A stretch of 64,000 bases of DNA, from assembly GCA_028753945.1 (NCBI GenBank), contig JAPNXP010000008.1, positions 3,720,001 through 3,784,000 of the forward strand. Reading direction: 5' to 3'. Positions within the stretch are counted from its first letter, which is position 1. Each line of letters begins with the position of its first letter. This DNA is from Hexactinellida sp. DTS-2022. Its lineage: Eukaryota > Porifera > Hexactinellida. This document shows, piece after piece, positions 1 to 9,566 of this stretch. The translations under genes were made by a program, and so were the position numbers. The notes beneath the pieces were generated by a model. The model searched no databases. It was given only the letters and a program-made list of their open reading frames with translations, and was not told the DNA's origin.

Positions 1-1510
1 AAGGAGTCTCTTTGTGCGGACATTTGCATTTGCAGCATGGAATCAAGATTATGAATGGAACGAACCAGATAATGCGAAAGAATATAGATAGCAGTATGTA
101 GGCCCAAGAGGGATACTTGCTATTTGCTGCATCCAGGAGACGCAGGCACGCTTCTGGACCTCCAAACGTGTTGATTCTGTTTACCAGATAAGTAGCATTG
201 GAACCTTCTGTGGACACAAGAACTGGGCTGTTAACAGTTGTGCACAAAATATATTCTTCTATCAGTAAGTGGTAGTCGTCTGCTATCAAGTTAACAGTCA
301 GCAGTTGGGTCCCTATGAAGAATAGCATGAACATAAGCACTATTGAGTAGGCTAGCATTCGACTTTCTAGCTCAGTTAGTTTGATAGATTTCCCCATCAT
401 AACCTTGGAGCGTATTGAGTTGAGTCTAAGTTTCAGTACTATGGCGATAGCAAATGTTGTTATTATTCCAGACATTAGAAAGTACAGCCAGTCTTGTAGA
501 AATGTATTTAGCCAGGCGTCGAAAACATAGATCTGCTGCAGGGTGTATACCACACCGTAAGGAGAGTCAGAGTCCAATGCAAAGGCCAGGGCGATTGGGA
601 AAAGCGGAGCCGAGTAGGAAACAAGACACTCAATTAGAAACACCAACACTTTCCTTTTCTGATTATCTCGCATTGGAAAGAATACAATAAGGAATATGTT
701 GAAGAACGACACGGCTAGCCAGATTAGCGAGCAGAGCGAGAAGTAATGGTATAGAGCCCCAATCAGGTTGATGACTATTCTCACTGAGGAGTCGCTGCTG
801 GTGTAGTGGTTGAGGTGAGCTGGCAGGAACTGCTCGCCGCTCTCGCCACTGCTGCAGTATAAATAGCTTCTGTCCAACAAGTCTATTGAAACGGTGATAA
901 TTAGCAGCGGTAGACTGGAGATTACAACCATAAACAGGGAAGTGCGGGCTAGCTGGAAGTCATAGCGAATGCGTTTCTTCTTCCAGTCGACACAACTAGT
1001 GGCTATCCAGCCGCCTAATGTCCCTATCCCGAGGAGGAGCCCTGCTACATTTAACAGCACATAGAGTACCTGTTTGAAGGTTGCTAGATGTACGTCATAC
1101 GGATCCCAATCACAGCTGGGGAAACAGAACGAGTCGTTGGAAGAATATATAAAGTTGTTAATGCAAAAAGTAGTCAGAACTGTAACACTAACGTTGCTGG
1201 TTAGATTTGTTAGGTTGAGGGGAGGGAGTCTCTGAGTGAGATTAGAGGATCTCTGGTTGGAAACGCTCGTGCCTCCACTATTGGGCATTTTAGATCGGAT
1301 TTGTATGTCTATGACTCTGACCAACAAGGGAATGAAAACCAGAATCCATATGGATATTATAACGCTTACACTCAGCGTTATAAGGAAGCATTTGTTTCTG
1401 AATAGCCTTTTTAACTTCAAAAGAAGAAATCTTCTGCTCATTAATTCGCTATTACCTTTACTCGTATGTTTAATTGCATCGCCCTCTAGTTTAACTTTTT
1501 CTATTTCCAT
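1..1510 (-). CDS. Multi-pass (seven/eight-TM) receptor-like membrane protein, 3' end outside window
   Basis: An uninterrupted minus-strand frame starts at the ATG at 1510-1508 and runs off the left edge, giving about 503 residues. The N-terminus is short, basic and cytoplasmic-looking. A first membrane helix follows (about residues 45-65), then an extracellular loop of about 100 residues with several N-glycosylation sequons and three cysteines (FCFPSC). At least six further hydrophobic segments follow. The segment GGWIATSCVDWKKKRIRY looks like the first cytoplasmic loop. A cysteine-rich tail (PCCKCKCPHK) is reached at the edge. Topology and the Cys-bearing extracellular segment recall GPCRs of the Frizzled/adhesion type, but I see no cysteine-rich ligand domain and cannot name the family. 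No intron is needed. Confidence 0.72.
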   Translation of the reverse strand, partial: MEIEKVKLEGDAIKHTSKGNSELMSRRFLLLKLKRLFRNKCFLITLSVSVIISIWILVFIPLLVRVIDIQIRSKMPNSGGTSVSNQRSSNLTQRLPPLNLTNLTSNVSVTVLTTFCINNFIYSSNDSFCFPSCDWDPYDVHLATFKQVLYVLLNVAGLLLGIGTLGGWIATSCVDWKKKRIRYDFQLARTSLFMVVISSLPLLIITVSIDLLDRSYLYCSSGESGEQFLPAHLNHYTSSDSSVRIVINLIGALYHYFSLCSLIWLAVSFFNIFLIVFFPMRDNQKRKVLVFLIECLVSYSAPLFPIALAFALDSDSPYGVVYTLQQIYVFDAWLNTFLQDWLYFLMSGIITTFAIAIVLKLRLNSIRSKVMMGKSIKLTELESRMLAYSIVLMFMLFFIGTQLLTVNLIADDYHLLIEEYILCTTVNSPVLVSTEGSNATYLVNRINTFGGPEACLRLLDAANSKYPSWAYILLSIFFRIIWFVPFIILIPCCKCKCPHKETP

Positions 1511-2457
1511 TAACAATACCAGTTAAATATGCAAATTGGAATATACTCAGTTCAAGTACAGATTGTTTTAACAGTTTGGTATTTATAGGTGGTTTATCTA
1601 ATTCATTCATAATTTGGTATTGCCTATTGAGTACCTATCTTAATTCATTTCATATTATCTCCATACATATACATATCATAATCTGTTTAGCTGTAATTTT
1701 AATATAAACTTATTTCTAGACAATAATTAAAATTAGTGAAGCTTTGGAGAAAATAAATAATTAAGTTTGAAATATATGTATGTGAAACCGATAATTACTT
1801 TATCATATAAGTTATATTGAGTGTGCTGAATTCAAATTTAGTAGCCAAATCTATTTTAAATTTATAGTTGATAATTGATTAGCATGGCTATTACCAGGCT
1901 TGTTGTGGATTAAAAATCGCATCCATATTCAGGTAATTTTTTTGTGGAGATCCATGCATATTGATGCATATTTCTAAAATGTCATTTCTACAAACTATCC
2001 GAAGATTTAGGTTGCAAAATCTTCCAACTTCCAACATTAATTTGAGTGCCGATTTACATTTCAACACAATGAATAAGATCAACATTTGAATGCTAACATA
2101 TTCAATGTTAAATTCATGTTTGAAAAGTGTTAGTATTTTAACTCGACATTATACGACAATACGTATTATCCGAGATAAACATATAAGTTAGCATAGTCAA
2201 CCAATTATCAAATATCAACAGGAACTGTTTTTGTGGTTTACGGGCAGTTCATTGCAGGACACTTATTTTTCGGACAGCCAGTTCGTTACAAACATAGCTT
2301 AACACGTTAAGTTATGCTAGGAAGATACGGGCAAACAAATTTAACGGTCCCCTGGTGTACCAACAAACGAAAGTAGTAAGTACTTTAATTAATCACTGTA
2401 TCTAAATATACTAGTACCCTATATCTAATTGATTTATACTTTTTAAATTAAGTGGAC
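1511..2457. other. AT-rich intergenic region with a possible decayed MITE
   Basis: No convincing gene lies here. The tract at about 2316-2375 resembles the right half of the element at 10246-10403 (shared core GGTCCCCTGGTGT), so it may be an old, degraded copy. The 5' flank of the next gene carries no clear promoter motif. Confidence 0.4.
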
Positions 2458-3531
2458 ATGGATACAAGGAGTTGCTTGCATATATTGACGAGTAAGGAGT
2501 TCCATTCAGTGGCTATAAGATTCAATTTACTTCCATTAAAAGAGAGAATTACTTTTATTTCTAACACTCATGAACAAACGAAAACATCTGAGTTTATTAT
2601 CCCGATTAAACAAGATCGAGAAAGTCAAACCTTTTCTAGTTTTAAATCTTCTCTAACTTTTCCGCCTTCTTATTCTGAGTGGCGTAGATTCAAACAAAGA
2701 AATATACAAATTGTATTTATAACCTCACAACAGCTACATTCCAACCCGCTACTTTACCAGCAGGTTACTGACGTGCTATCGCACCTCTCTCAATTGTGTG
2801 CGGTGTTTTTCTACGGTTGTGAGGTAACCATGGTAGCGGATATACCCATTGAGCATGCAAAAGCTCGTTCAAGATTGCACCTGCAAACCAATAGAATTCA
2901 ATACTTAGCATCTGATATTATTAAATTTCTGGAGAAACATCGCCCCAAGAATGTATTTGCATTGATTGGTGTAACGGTTGAAGATTTATTTCCGGACTTT
3001 TCAGCCAATTTCGTGCTTGGTCATGCGAATTTCAAAGGAGGAGCGGGTGTGATAAGTTTCGGGAAATATGCAGATGAAATTGGAGGTGTTATGAAGGTGT
3101 CGCAATCGCGGTTATTTTGGCGGCTTACAAAAGTCCTTTTACACGAATTGACACACACCTTCGGACTGGCACACTGCTACGACTTTGCTTGTCTCATGAA
3201 TGCAAGCGGATCGATTCCAGAAGCTGAGAGCCAATCTCTATTTCTTTGTCCTTACTGTATTGCTAAACTGTCCCATATATTGAAGTTTGATTTGGTTGAA
3301 CGATTTCATGCAATGGAATTGGCTCTAATTCCAATGCAGCGATTTTCATCAGACCTTAATATAGTATGGAAGGGACATACGCACCATTTTAACTTGTATC
3401 ATCTGGGCATCGGCTCTGCCTGTAAGGAAAGAGAAAATTGTGAAAAAGAATTAACTAAAATGGACTCATTTGCGAAGGAAAAATGGGTACTTTCATTAGC
3501 TCATCTAACCGAATTGAATAAATTATTTTGA
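2458..3531 (+). CDS. AMZ2: Archaemetzincin metallopeptidase (AMZ family)
   Basis: A 357-residue single-exon protein. Residues 229-239 carry the zinc site HELTHTFGLAH. It is followed by the Cys cluster typical of archaemetzincins: C directly after the third His, C five residues on, then an LM pair and a distal CPYC. Family knowledge: these are gluzincin/metzincin-type aminopeptidases with a catalytic zinc bound by three His and a second, structural zinc bound by four Cys. The length is close to human AMZ2 (about 360 aa). A GTG codon two codons upstream is in frame, but the ATG at 2458 is the natural start. FAM50 starts only 59 bp downstream on the same strand, so the two genes may share regulatory DNA. 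Assigning AMZ2 rather than AMZ1 rests on length only. Confidence 0.9.
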   Translation: MDTRSCLHILTSKEFHSVAIRFNLLPLKERITFISNTHEQTKTSEFIIPIKQDRESQTFSSFKSSLTFPPSYSEWRRFKQRNIQIVFITSQQLHSNPLLYQQVTDVLSHLSQLCAVFFYGCEVTMVADIPIEHAKARSRLHLQTNRIQYLASDIIKFLEKHRPKNVFALIGVTVEDLFPDFSANFVLGHANFKGGAGVISFGKYADEIGGVMKVSQSRLFWRLTKVLLHELTHTFGLAHCYDFACLMNASGSIPEAESQSLFLCPYCIAKLSHILKFDLVERFHAMELALIPMQRFSSDLNIVWKGHTHHFNLYHLGIGSACKERENCEKELTKMDSFAKEKWVLSLAHLTELNKLF

Positions 3532-3590
3532 TAATATTATACTTTATATAATTGCATATAATAAACTAACGTTATCCACTAGTGTAACAA

Positions 3591-4601
3591 ATGGCTGTGT
3601 ACAAGGGGGCAGCCTCCGACGGCGGTCGAGCGGCCAGCCTGCTGAAGAAGAGGGAGAGGTCCAGACAGGAGTTCGAGTTTATGAAACAGAAAATAAGAGA
3701 GACGCAAACGCTCAAGGTAGAGGCTATAGAGAGCAAGTATGGACAGTCTAACTACGATGCGGTTGAAGATGAATTGAAGAGCTCAACAGTGGGACTAGTG
3801 ACTCTAACGGAAATGAAAGCTAAGAGAGAGAGTCTCGTGCGAGATCGAGGCTTGCAGGCTGTTTGCGACGCAGAAGCGGCGAGTGAGAAAGAACAGAGAG
3901 TGCGAGTACGAGAAGCGGAAAGAGACAAGCGGTATCCCAATGTTAACAAGTCCCTGCTATCATTCAATCTGGATGAGGACTCGTCTGAGGGGGAGAGCGA
4001 CAGCAGAGAAGCTAAGAGAGTTAGGATCTGCAAAGACCCGACTGTGGACACCAGTTTCCTTCCCGACAAGCATCGGGAGGAGGCCGACACGCTGCTGCGA
4101 GAGGAGCTGAGACAGGAGTGGCTGAGTCAGCAGGAGAAACTCAAGAGCGAGCAGATACGCGTGACGTACTCCTACTGGGACGGCTCTGGTCACCGCAGAC
4201 AGGCCCTCATGAAGAAGGGAGACAGCATAGAGCGGTTCCTGCTGGGGTGCATCGAGAGCTTGCGGGCAGAATTCCACGAGCTGCGGGTGTCCTCCGTGGA
4301 GAGTCTCATGTACATCAAGGAAGATATTATCCTGCCGCACTACAACTCGTTCTACGACTTTATCGTGGCGGGGGCGAGGGGCAAGAGCGGGCCTCTGTTC
4401 CAGTTCGACGTGCACGATGACGTCAGACTCATGAGCGACGCGTCGGTGGAGCGAGAAGAGTCGCACGCGGGCAAGGTGTGTCTGCGCAGCTGGTACGAGC
4501 GGAACAAACACATATTCCCCGCCTCTCGATGGGAGCCCTACGACCCGGAGAAGAAATGGGAGAAGTACACCAACTCGGATACAGCGAGAGCTAAGAAGTG
4601 A
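3591..4601 (+). CDS. FAM50: FAM50/XAP5 nuclear protein
   Basis: A 336-residue intronless gene. The N-terminus ([20 protein letters not shown]) and the early block [17 protein letters not shown] are hallmark FAM50 sequences. Residues about 30-190 are highly charged and helix-rich. The C-terminal XAP5 domain (about 190-330) contains [19 protein letters not shown], the [16 protein letters not shown] block, and ends with [15 protein letters not shown]. The family is nuclear and associated with spliceosome-linked functions in animals. GC content is much higher than in the preceding gene. Length matches the family (about 325-340 aa). Confidence 0.95.
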   Translation: MAVYKGAASDGGRAASLLKKRERSRQEFEFMKQKIRETQTLKVEAIESKYGQSNYDAVEDELKSSTVGLVTLTEMKAKRESLVRDRGLQAVCDAEAASEKEQRVRVREAERDKRYPNVNKSLLSFNLDEDSSEGESDSREAKRVRICKDPTVDTSFLPDKHREEADTLLREELRQEWLSQQEKLKSEQIRVTYSYWDGSGHRRQALMKKGDSIERFLLGCIESLRAEFHELRVSSVESLMYIKEDIILPHYNSFYDFIVAGARGKSGPLFQFDVHDDVRLMSDASVEREESHAGKVCLRSWYERNKHIFPASRWEPYDPEKKWEKYTNSDTARAKK

Positions 4602-5415
4602 CTATGTTGTATGTGTGTGTTCTACTTGTTTTATTAATAAGAAAGCCTGTGTTCACCTCTGCATATAGGGGCCAGTTTAATGGCAATGGCTTATCACAGA
4701 TTATTCCAAGTCTGTTTAACTGAGGATGAGGTATTTAAATATTAAGAAGTAGTATTAATAATGATTCCATTGGAATTTTCGCTTGGCCACAGGCTCTCTC
4801 ATAAACACTGCTTTACTGGCTTTAGTTAATATCACATAGATACATGCAGGTTGCATTTTTCTATATTTCAATCAGGACATAATAAATAACATACACGACT
4901 CTAAGACGAGTGTAAATATGTAAAATTACTGACCTAAACCCTCTCAATGATGATTTAAAAAGGCGAATCTGAGACAATATAATTGTTAAATATAACTAGC
5001 AACAAATTGTCATATGATACAATATTTCTGAGAGAGATTTTTAAATGTATTAATTATATTATAAAATTCGTTAAAAACTTTAAATTTAATTAGGATCTTA
5101 TCTAGTAAATAAATCTGTGAACTCTAGTTGAAACTGCGGTCGGTTAATTATTCGAATTAACCCAATAATTATTTAAACACATTTTCTTTCCAAATTTGCC
5201 CAACTAACCGAAGATCTTTTCATTAGCTTTACTGGCATGATTATGTTCCTGAAATTTTTACCCGATTAAGCGAAGAAGACTGTATTTTAATAAACACTAA
5301 GCTATATTATATTTATAGTACATTGAATCTTAATGGAATACATAGCCCAACAATAATATTATTGAATAAATCATGTGAAAGCACAACTAATAACATTCTC
5401 TAACTATCTAAGTAA
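4602..5415. other. Intergenic, convergent 3' ends of FAM50 and GET4
   Basis: AT-rich sequence between two genes that converge. Around 5120-5286 there is weak similarity to the MITE at 56343-56516 (ACCCGATTAAGCG core, right end ..GACTGTA), suggesting a decayed copy. Nothing else is supported. Confidence 0.4.
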
Positions 5416-6345
5416 TCAGTCCAGTCCCTCGCTCTCGCTAACATTCGGTTGCTTTGTAGTGCACGCAGGCACTGCCTGTAACATCCCTCTAAATGGGTGT
5501 ATTTTAATGAAATTGAGTTTCCCTAGTATCTCCATCAGAGAGGGGTCTGTTTGTACCGCGGGTAAGTACTGTTCTGTGATGTGTTGACACCTTTCTATGG
5601 GGGAAGGGGGTTCCATGGAATCTTCTATCAACACCGCTATTATCATATGGCTGTAGTTAAGCAGAGGGTGGCCCCTAAATGGAAAGGCAGAGTCCAAACT
5701 TGGGTGGTTGGACACAAACTCTCTGAGCACCTCTGCGGCCTCCTTGACGCACCCCTCCCCTAGCATAGCCAGCACGGCTTGCGTTATAAACAGTCCTGTC
5801 TCCCCTGGGTATCCGCCCTTCAGGGAGAGGTCTAGCACCCGGAGAGCAAACTCCCCCGTCTGTCTTCCGTGTATGTAGTGTACCTTCGCTTCGTTGTACC
5901 TCTGCAGTTCCCACAGAATGTCAGCCAGCTCTTGGTGCAATGCGGTGTCCCCTGTCCGGGTGTCTCCGTTCTCCTGAGACCACTTGATACACAAACGCAG
6001 AAATTTAACAATCGGCGCGGCCTCCTTCTGTCCAACTGGGAAGTGCTTGGCTATCTCCAGAATGCGCGCAATCTCCCGTTCGCTAGCGGGTATAGAGTGA
6101 GTCCGCAGGTGCTCTGCCCACTTTATGACCAGCTCCTCTGTGCTCTCCAGCTGTCCCCGGGACAGGAACACCTGCGCCGCCTCAAAGAGGAGGTCCCCCG
6201 CCTCCTGCGGGCCCCTGCTGGAGAGGTAGCGCGCGTAGAGCGTGAGGTACAGCTGCAGAGCCTCGTAGTAGTTCTCCTCGCTCAGCAGCCGCTGCAGACG
6301 AGACAACAGACGAGGTTGGTGCGAAGACGAGTCCTTTGATGACAT
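5416..6345 (-). CDS. GET4: GET4, cytosolic tail-anchored-protein targeting factor
   Basis: A 309-residue single-exon minus-strand protein made almost wholly of alpha-helical repeats. Residues about 20-60 (YYEALQLYLTLYARYLS) match the start of the Get4 solenoid. The stretch IVKFLRLCIKWS, then ELHQELADILWELQRYNEAKVHYIHG, follows the GET4 pattern, as do HPSLD..FPF and PLLNY further on. In known systems GET4 bridges the GET5/UBL4A-BAG6 and GET3 chaperones to hand tail-anchored membrane proteins to the ER. Length fits (human about 327 aa). The ATG is at 6345-6343; the next upstream codons contain no better start. Confidence 0.9.
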   Translation of the reverse strand: MSSKDSSSHQPRLLSRLQRLLSEENYYEALQLYLTLYARYLSSRGPQEAGDLLFEAAQVFLSRGQLESTEELVIKWAEHLRTHSIPASEREIARILEIAKHFPVGQKEAAPIVKFLRLCIKWSQENGDTRTGDTALHQELADILWELQRYNEAKVHYIHGRQTGEFALRVLDLSLKGGYPGETGLFITQAVLAMLGEGCVKEAAEVLREFVSNHPSLDSAFPFRGHPLLNYSHMIIAVLIEDSMEPPSPIERCQHITEQYLPAVQTDPSLMEILGKLNFIKIHPFRGMLQAVPACTTKQPNVSESEGLD

Positions 6346-6465
6346 TATACTTGTTTAGTTACAAATAGTTATCAGTATAAGCCGTGTAGTGTAGTATTAT
6401 TATTCGTTTTGATATTTGAATTTATTTTCTCTTAAATTAACTGGTGCTAAACGCTATACTATATG

Positions 6466-6644
6466 CAGTATATGCTAGATGCCGGATAAGCACACCGGTT
6501 ATAAGAACATATCAAATATAAGCACACTATGTTGGAAAACGGTTGCCATATACGCTATATAATTTATGTCGGTTATAACAACATGCCGGTTATAAGCACA
6601 TTAAGTGCAGTTCCCGACGATGTGCTTATAACCAGCATCCACTG
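6466..6644. mobile_element. pogo/Tigger-like MITE, family with GGTTATAAGCAC ends
   Basis: An approximately 179-bp unit that begins CAG at 6466 and ends ACTG at 6644 followed by TA. Ends are imperfectly inverted: left GATGCCGGATAAGCACA, right TGCTTATAACCAGCATC. Internal repeats of GGTTATAAGCA/AACA are present. A related unit is at 50966-51165. It has no coding capacity and lies in the 5' flank of GET4. Confidence 0.65.
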
Positions 6645-6723
6645 TACTATGAAACTATTCAAGGGAAAATGTTGATATTTCTACGAATAAGTTTAAATTT
6701 AATAAGTCTCGTTAAGGAACTTT

Positions 6724-7806
6724 AATAAGATTATGCGTGACCTTCGATATATAAGGCCTGAGTGCTGGTTTGAACCATGGATTACTTAAAGTGCATTGAA
6801 AAATGGAGAATTGTTCTTTATCCCAATAATTAGCAATGATAGAGCTGAAAAGTGTATTATAACTATATAGGAATATGGTACCCAGGTATACATAGCACTC
6901 TCCAGAATTGTGATATGTCATCATCTGATGACGTAATGGTAATTTTGGTTGCGAATTATCTTGTTTTTCTAGCATACTTTTAACATAGTTAAACGCGTTA
7001 TAAATGTTCAAAATTGGAACATGGTTATACCCATAACTAGTTGAAAAAAATATATCGAAATTATAAATGGAATGTTGACACATTCCTCGGTTGCCATGGA
7101 AATGTATATTTCCTAAAATGTGTCATAACTCAAAAACTATGAATGTTATGTAAACTAGGCTGGTACTGATCTGTCCGGAATAGGTAACTTCCTATTCATT
7201 GATAATACATTTTATATGCCTAACTTCAATAACTTTTGAGATCATGACATAATTAACACTTAATTCATTATTAGGTAATGACTCACTATCTCAAAGATGA
7301 TTGAAGTTAGGCATATAAAATGTATTATCAATGAATAGGAAGTTACCTATTCCGGACAGATCAGTACCAGCCTAGTTTACATAACATTCATAGTTTTTGA
7401 GTTATGACACATTTTAGGAAATATACATTTCCATGGCAACCGAGGAATGTGTCAACATTCCATTTATAATTTCGATATATTTTTTTCAACTAGTTATGGG
7501 TATAACCATGTTCCAATTTTGAACATTTATAACGCGTTTAACTATGTTAAAAGTATGCTAGAAAAACAAGATAATTCGCAACCAAAATTACCATTACGTC
7601 ATCAGATGATGACATATCACAATTCTGGAGAGTGCTATGTATACCTGGGTACCATATTCCTATATAGTTATAATACACTTTTCAGCTCTATCATTGCTAA
7701 TTATTGGGATAAAGAACAATTCTCCATTTTTCAATGCACTTTAAGTAATCCATGGTACACAAATTTTCGCTTAGCACTCAGGCCTTATATATCGAAGGTC
7801 ACGGAT
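6724..7806. repeat. Long inverted repeat (two arms of about 0.5 kb, 69-bp spacer)
   Basis: The left arm (about 6724-7230) is the near-perfect reverse complement of the right arm (7300 to about 7806), with a 69-bp centre at 7231-7299. I compared the arms over their whole length. The only clear differences are at the outer ends: a block near 6770 versus 7757-7777 differs by about 9 bp. Because of the symmetry each arm shows the same open frame of about 124 codons on opposite strands. That frame has no recognisable domain and I do not call it a gene. A fold-back transposon or a recent palindromic duplication would both fit. The outer ends AAGATTATGC/GGATTATGCT are not clear target duplications. 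Confidence 0.85.
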
Positions 7807-7871
7807 TATGCTATTAATCCATAATATTAAAATAAAAATAAAAATATTGAAGAAGGTTGTGTGTATTTAAA

Positions 7872-8999
7872 TTATACATAAGGTTCATAAGTATACTTGA
7901 TCATTTCTTTAATATTTCGCCTTAACAATTGATGGTTATTCCTCTTCGTTGCGCAACAGCGATTCAAAGAGAAGAAAAGTGTGAAGTAAGCAACGGACAT
8001 TAGTATCTGATGGATGTAGGACAATGCTAACGCTGACCTGTAAAAGTACATTTTTATATTATCAAATGAGTCAACTATTCCTGTTCCAAACTGAATCCTC
8101 TCTAAATAACCCAAACTTATAAAGCTGAAATAACAGCTGTTATGTAATTCTGTTGTTATGATGAAAAGAAATGAGTTTATTGATATTTGGAGAATTAATA
8201 CTAATTCTAGGATTATAGTGAAAACGGTAGAAATCTTGAAGTGCCTAGCTGAATTTCTGAATCTTCGGTACTCGAGTTTGGTGGAAGGGCAATTATAATT
8301 CAGATATTGAATCTGTGCTGCTTCCCGCCTAGATTTAAGTAATTTGTAAAATCTCCTCGCGTAGATTAAATATCTAACGAGATCAAACCAAAACCACAAC
8401 ATCTGAATACCCACGAATATAACGTAAGTGTAAAATGTGTTAGAGAGTACTAGCATTATGATAGATCTTGCAAAGATGTAAATTGTCCATTTTTTGATGC
8501 TTTTACCATATGGGTGTGACAGAATTGCACAGCGTATTACCTCCAAAGCGCAACAAATCGTTGGTAGCAGCGAGAAGCTGATCACCTCTACGATTCGTGT
8601 AAGTAAATACAAACTCCAGCTATTAAACCTAGTCAAAACAAGCAAATTTTTACTATGAGAAATTTGACAGTGTTCTGAGATGTTGATTGACAATGGTCTG
8701 TGCCTATAGGAACTAATATTGTCCACTGCAAGCCATCCAGCAGTCCCAGTTACATTAATAGCGATCTCAATTGAGAGTATCAATAAGATGAACCGGTTCA
8801 CAAGTCTCTTTAATTTAAGAGAATGGATACGCTCTTCATTGGAAGGTCTGAAAGGGATATTAACTTTAACGATAGTTATCTGTTTGCACAACTGATGGTG
8901 ATTCTGGCAGTATTTATAAAATAGCAACAAAGAAAAGAACAAAAACACTATTGGTATATAGGGATCAGCTCTCTCAAAGATTGAGTATACGATAAGCAT
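7872..8999 (-). CDS. Orphan multi-pass membrane protein (about seven TM)
   Basis: A 375-residue single-exon minus-strand protein (ATG at 8999-8997). Hydrophobic segments lie near residues 12-28, 68-88, 120-150, 165-200, 250-280 and 335-355, with basic loops between them (for example RRFYKLLKSRREA after the middle helices). There is no cleavable signal peptide. The extracellular-looking loop around residue 100 has an Asn-Ile-Ser sequon and a Cys. I do not recognise the family. An orphan GPCR-like receptor is the simplest reading from topology alone. AT-rich codon use matches the other membrane gene at 1-1510, but no clear sequence kinship is visible by eye. Confidence 0.68.
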   Translation of the reverse strand: MLIVYSIFERADPYIPIVFLFFSLLLFYKYCQNHHQLCKQITIVKVNIPFRPSNEERIHSLKLKRLVNRFILLILSIEIAINVTGTAGWLAVDNISSYRHRPLSINISEHCQISHSKNLLVLTRFNSWSLYLLTRIVEVISFSLLPTICCALEVIRCAILSHPYGKSIKKWTIYIFARSIIMLVLSNTFYTYVIFVGIQMLWFWFDLVRYLIYARRFYKLLKSRREAAQIQYLNYNCPSTKLEYRRFRNSARHFKISTVFTIILELVLILQISINSFLFIITTELHNSCYFSFISLGYLERIQFGTGIVDSFDNIKMYFYRSALALSYIHQILMSVAYFTLFFSLNRCCATKRNNHQLLRRNIKEMIKYTYEPYV

Positions 9000-9566
9000 T
9001 TTAGTTTGATATTACGTACTTGAATTCACCGTCCACAATTATTCTACTTAAATACTACAGCCCCTTCCATTTTAAAAAATGATTAAAAATATTACTTAAA
9101 ATGATTAATGGTTATTTTCCCTATTATTTTAACCTTAATTAACACACATTACGCTATATTATTTGTAGACTCTATCTCATATTATCCTGCAGAACAAATG
9201 AATTATTGTAGCTAGGTAAACAAGCTATTGATTACACCCAATTATACTTTTCTATTAACCTTTCTTATTCTATCTGAATACGTAATTTTACTAATTTAGT
9301 GGAGAGTGTACATGAACTCGTTAGCCAAACATTTCTACAGAGGGGTTTGCCTTTATGTAAATATCCTAAGGGAAGGATTAGTATGTTTGCTGTTACAAAG
9401 ATATTTTGTATACTAAATGTGACTTGTTAATAAGCAAACATATTGAAAGTTGAAACTAAGGCAACTAGAAATTAAATTTGAAATCTCATTCTACCATAAA
9501 TTGAATGAAATAACCACTTGCCACTCTTTACGTTAAATAGAGTCTACAATACAAATCCCTAAATAA
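9000..9566. other. AT-rich intergenic spacer
   Basis: The region lies between the start of the orphan membrane gene and the 3' end of PIGT. It is AT-rich without repeats or open frames I can support. Confidence 0.4.

Noticed and set aside
1236-1526. 96-codon plus-strand frame
   Set aside because: It is antisense to the first exon of the receptor-like gene, which has the better coding and topology signal.
6712-7824. Mirrored 123- and 125-codon frames as a duplicated gene
   Set aside because: Their likeness follows from the inverted repeat itself; there is no domain, no conserved start context and no homologue I recognise.
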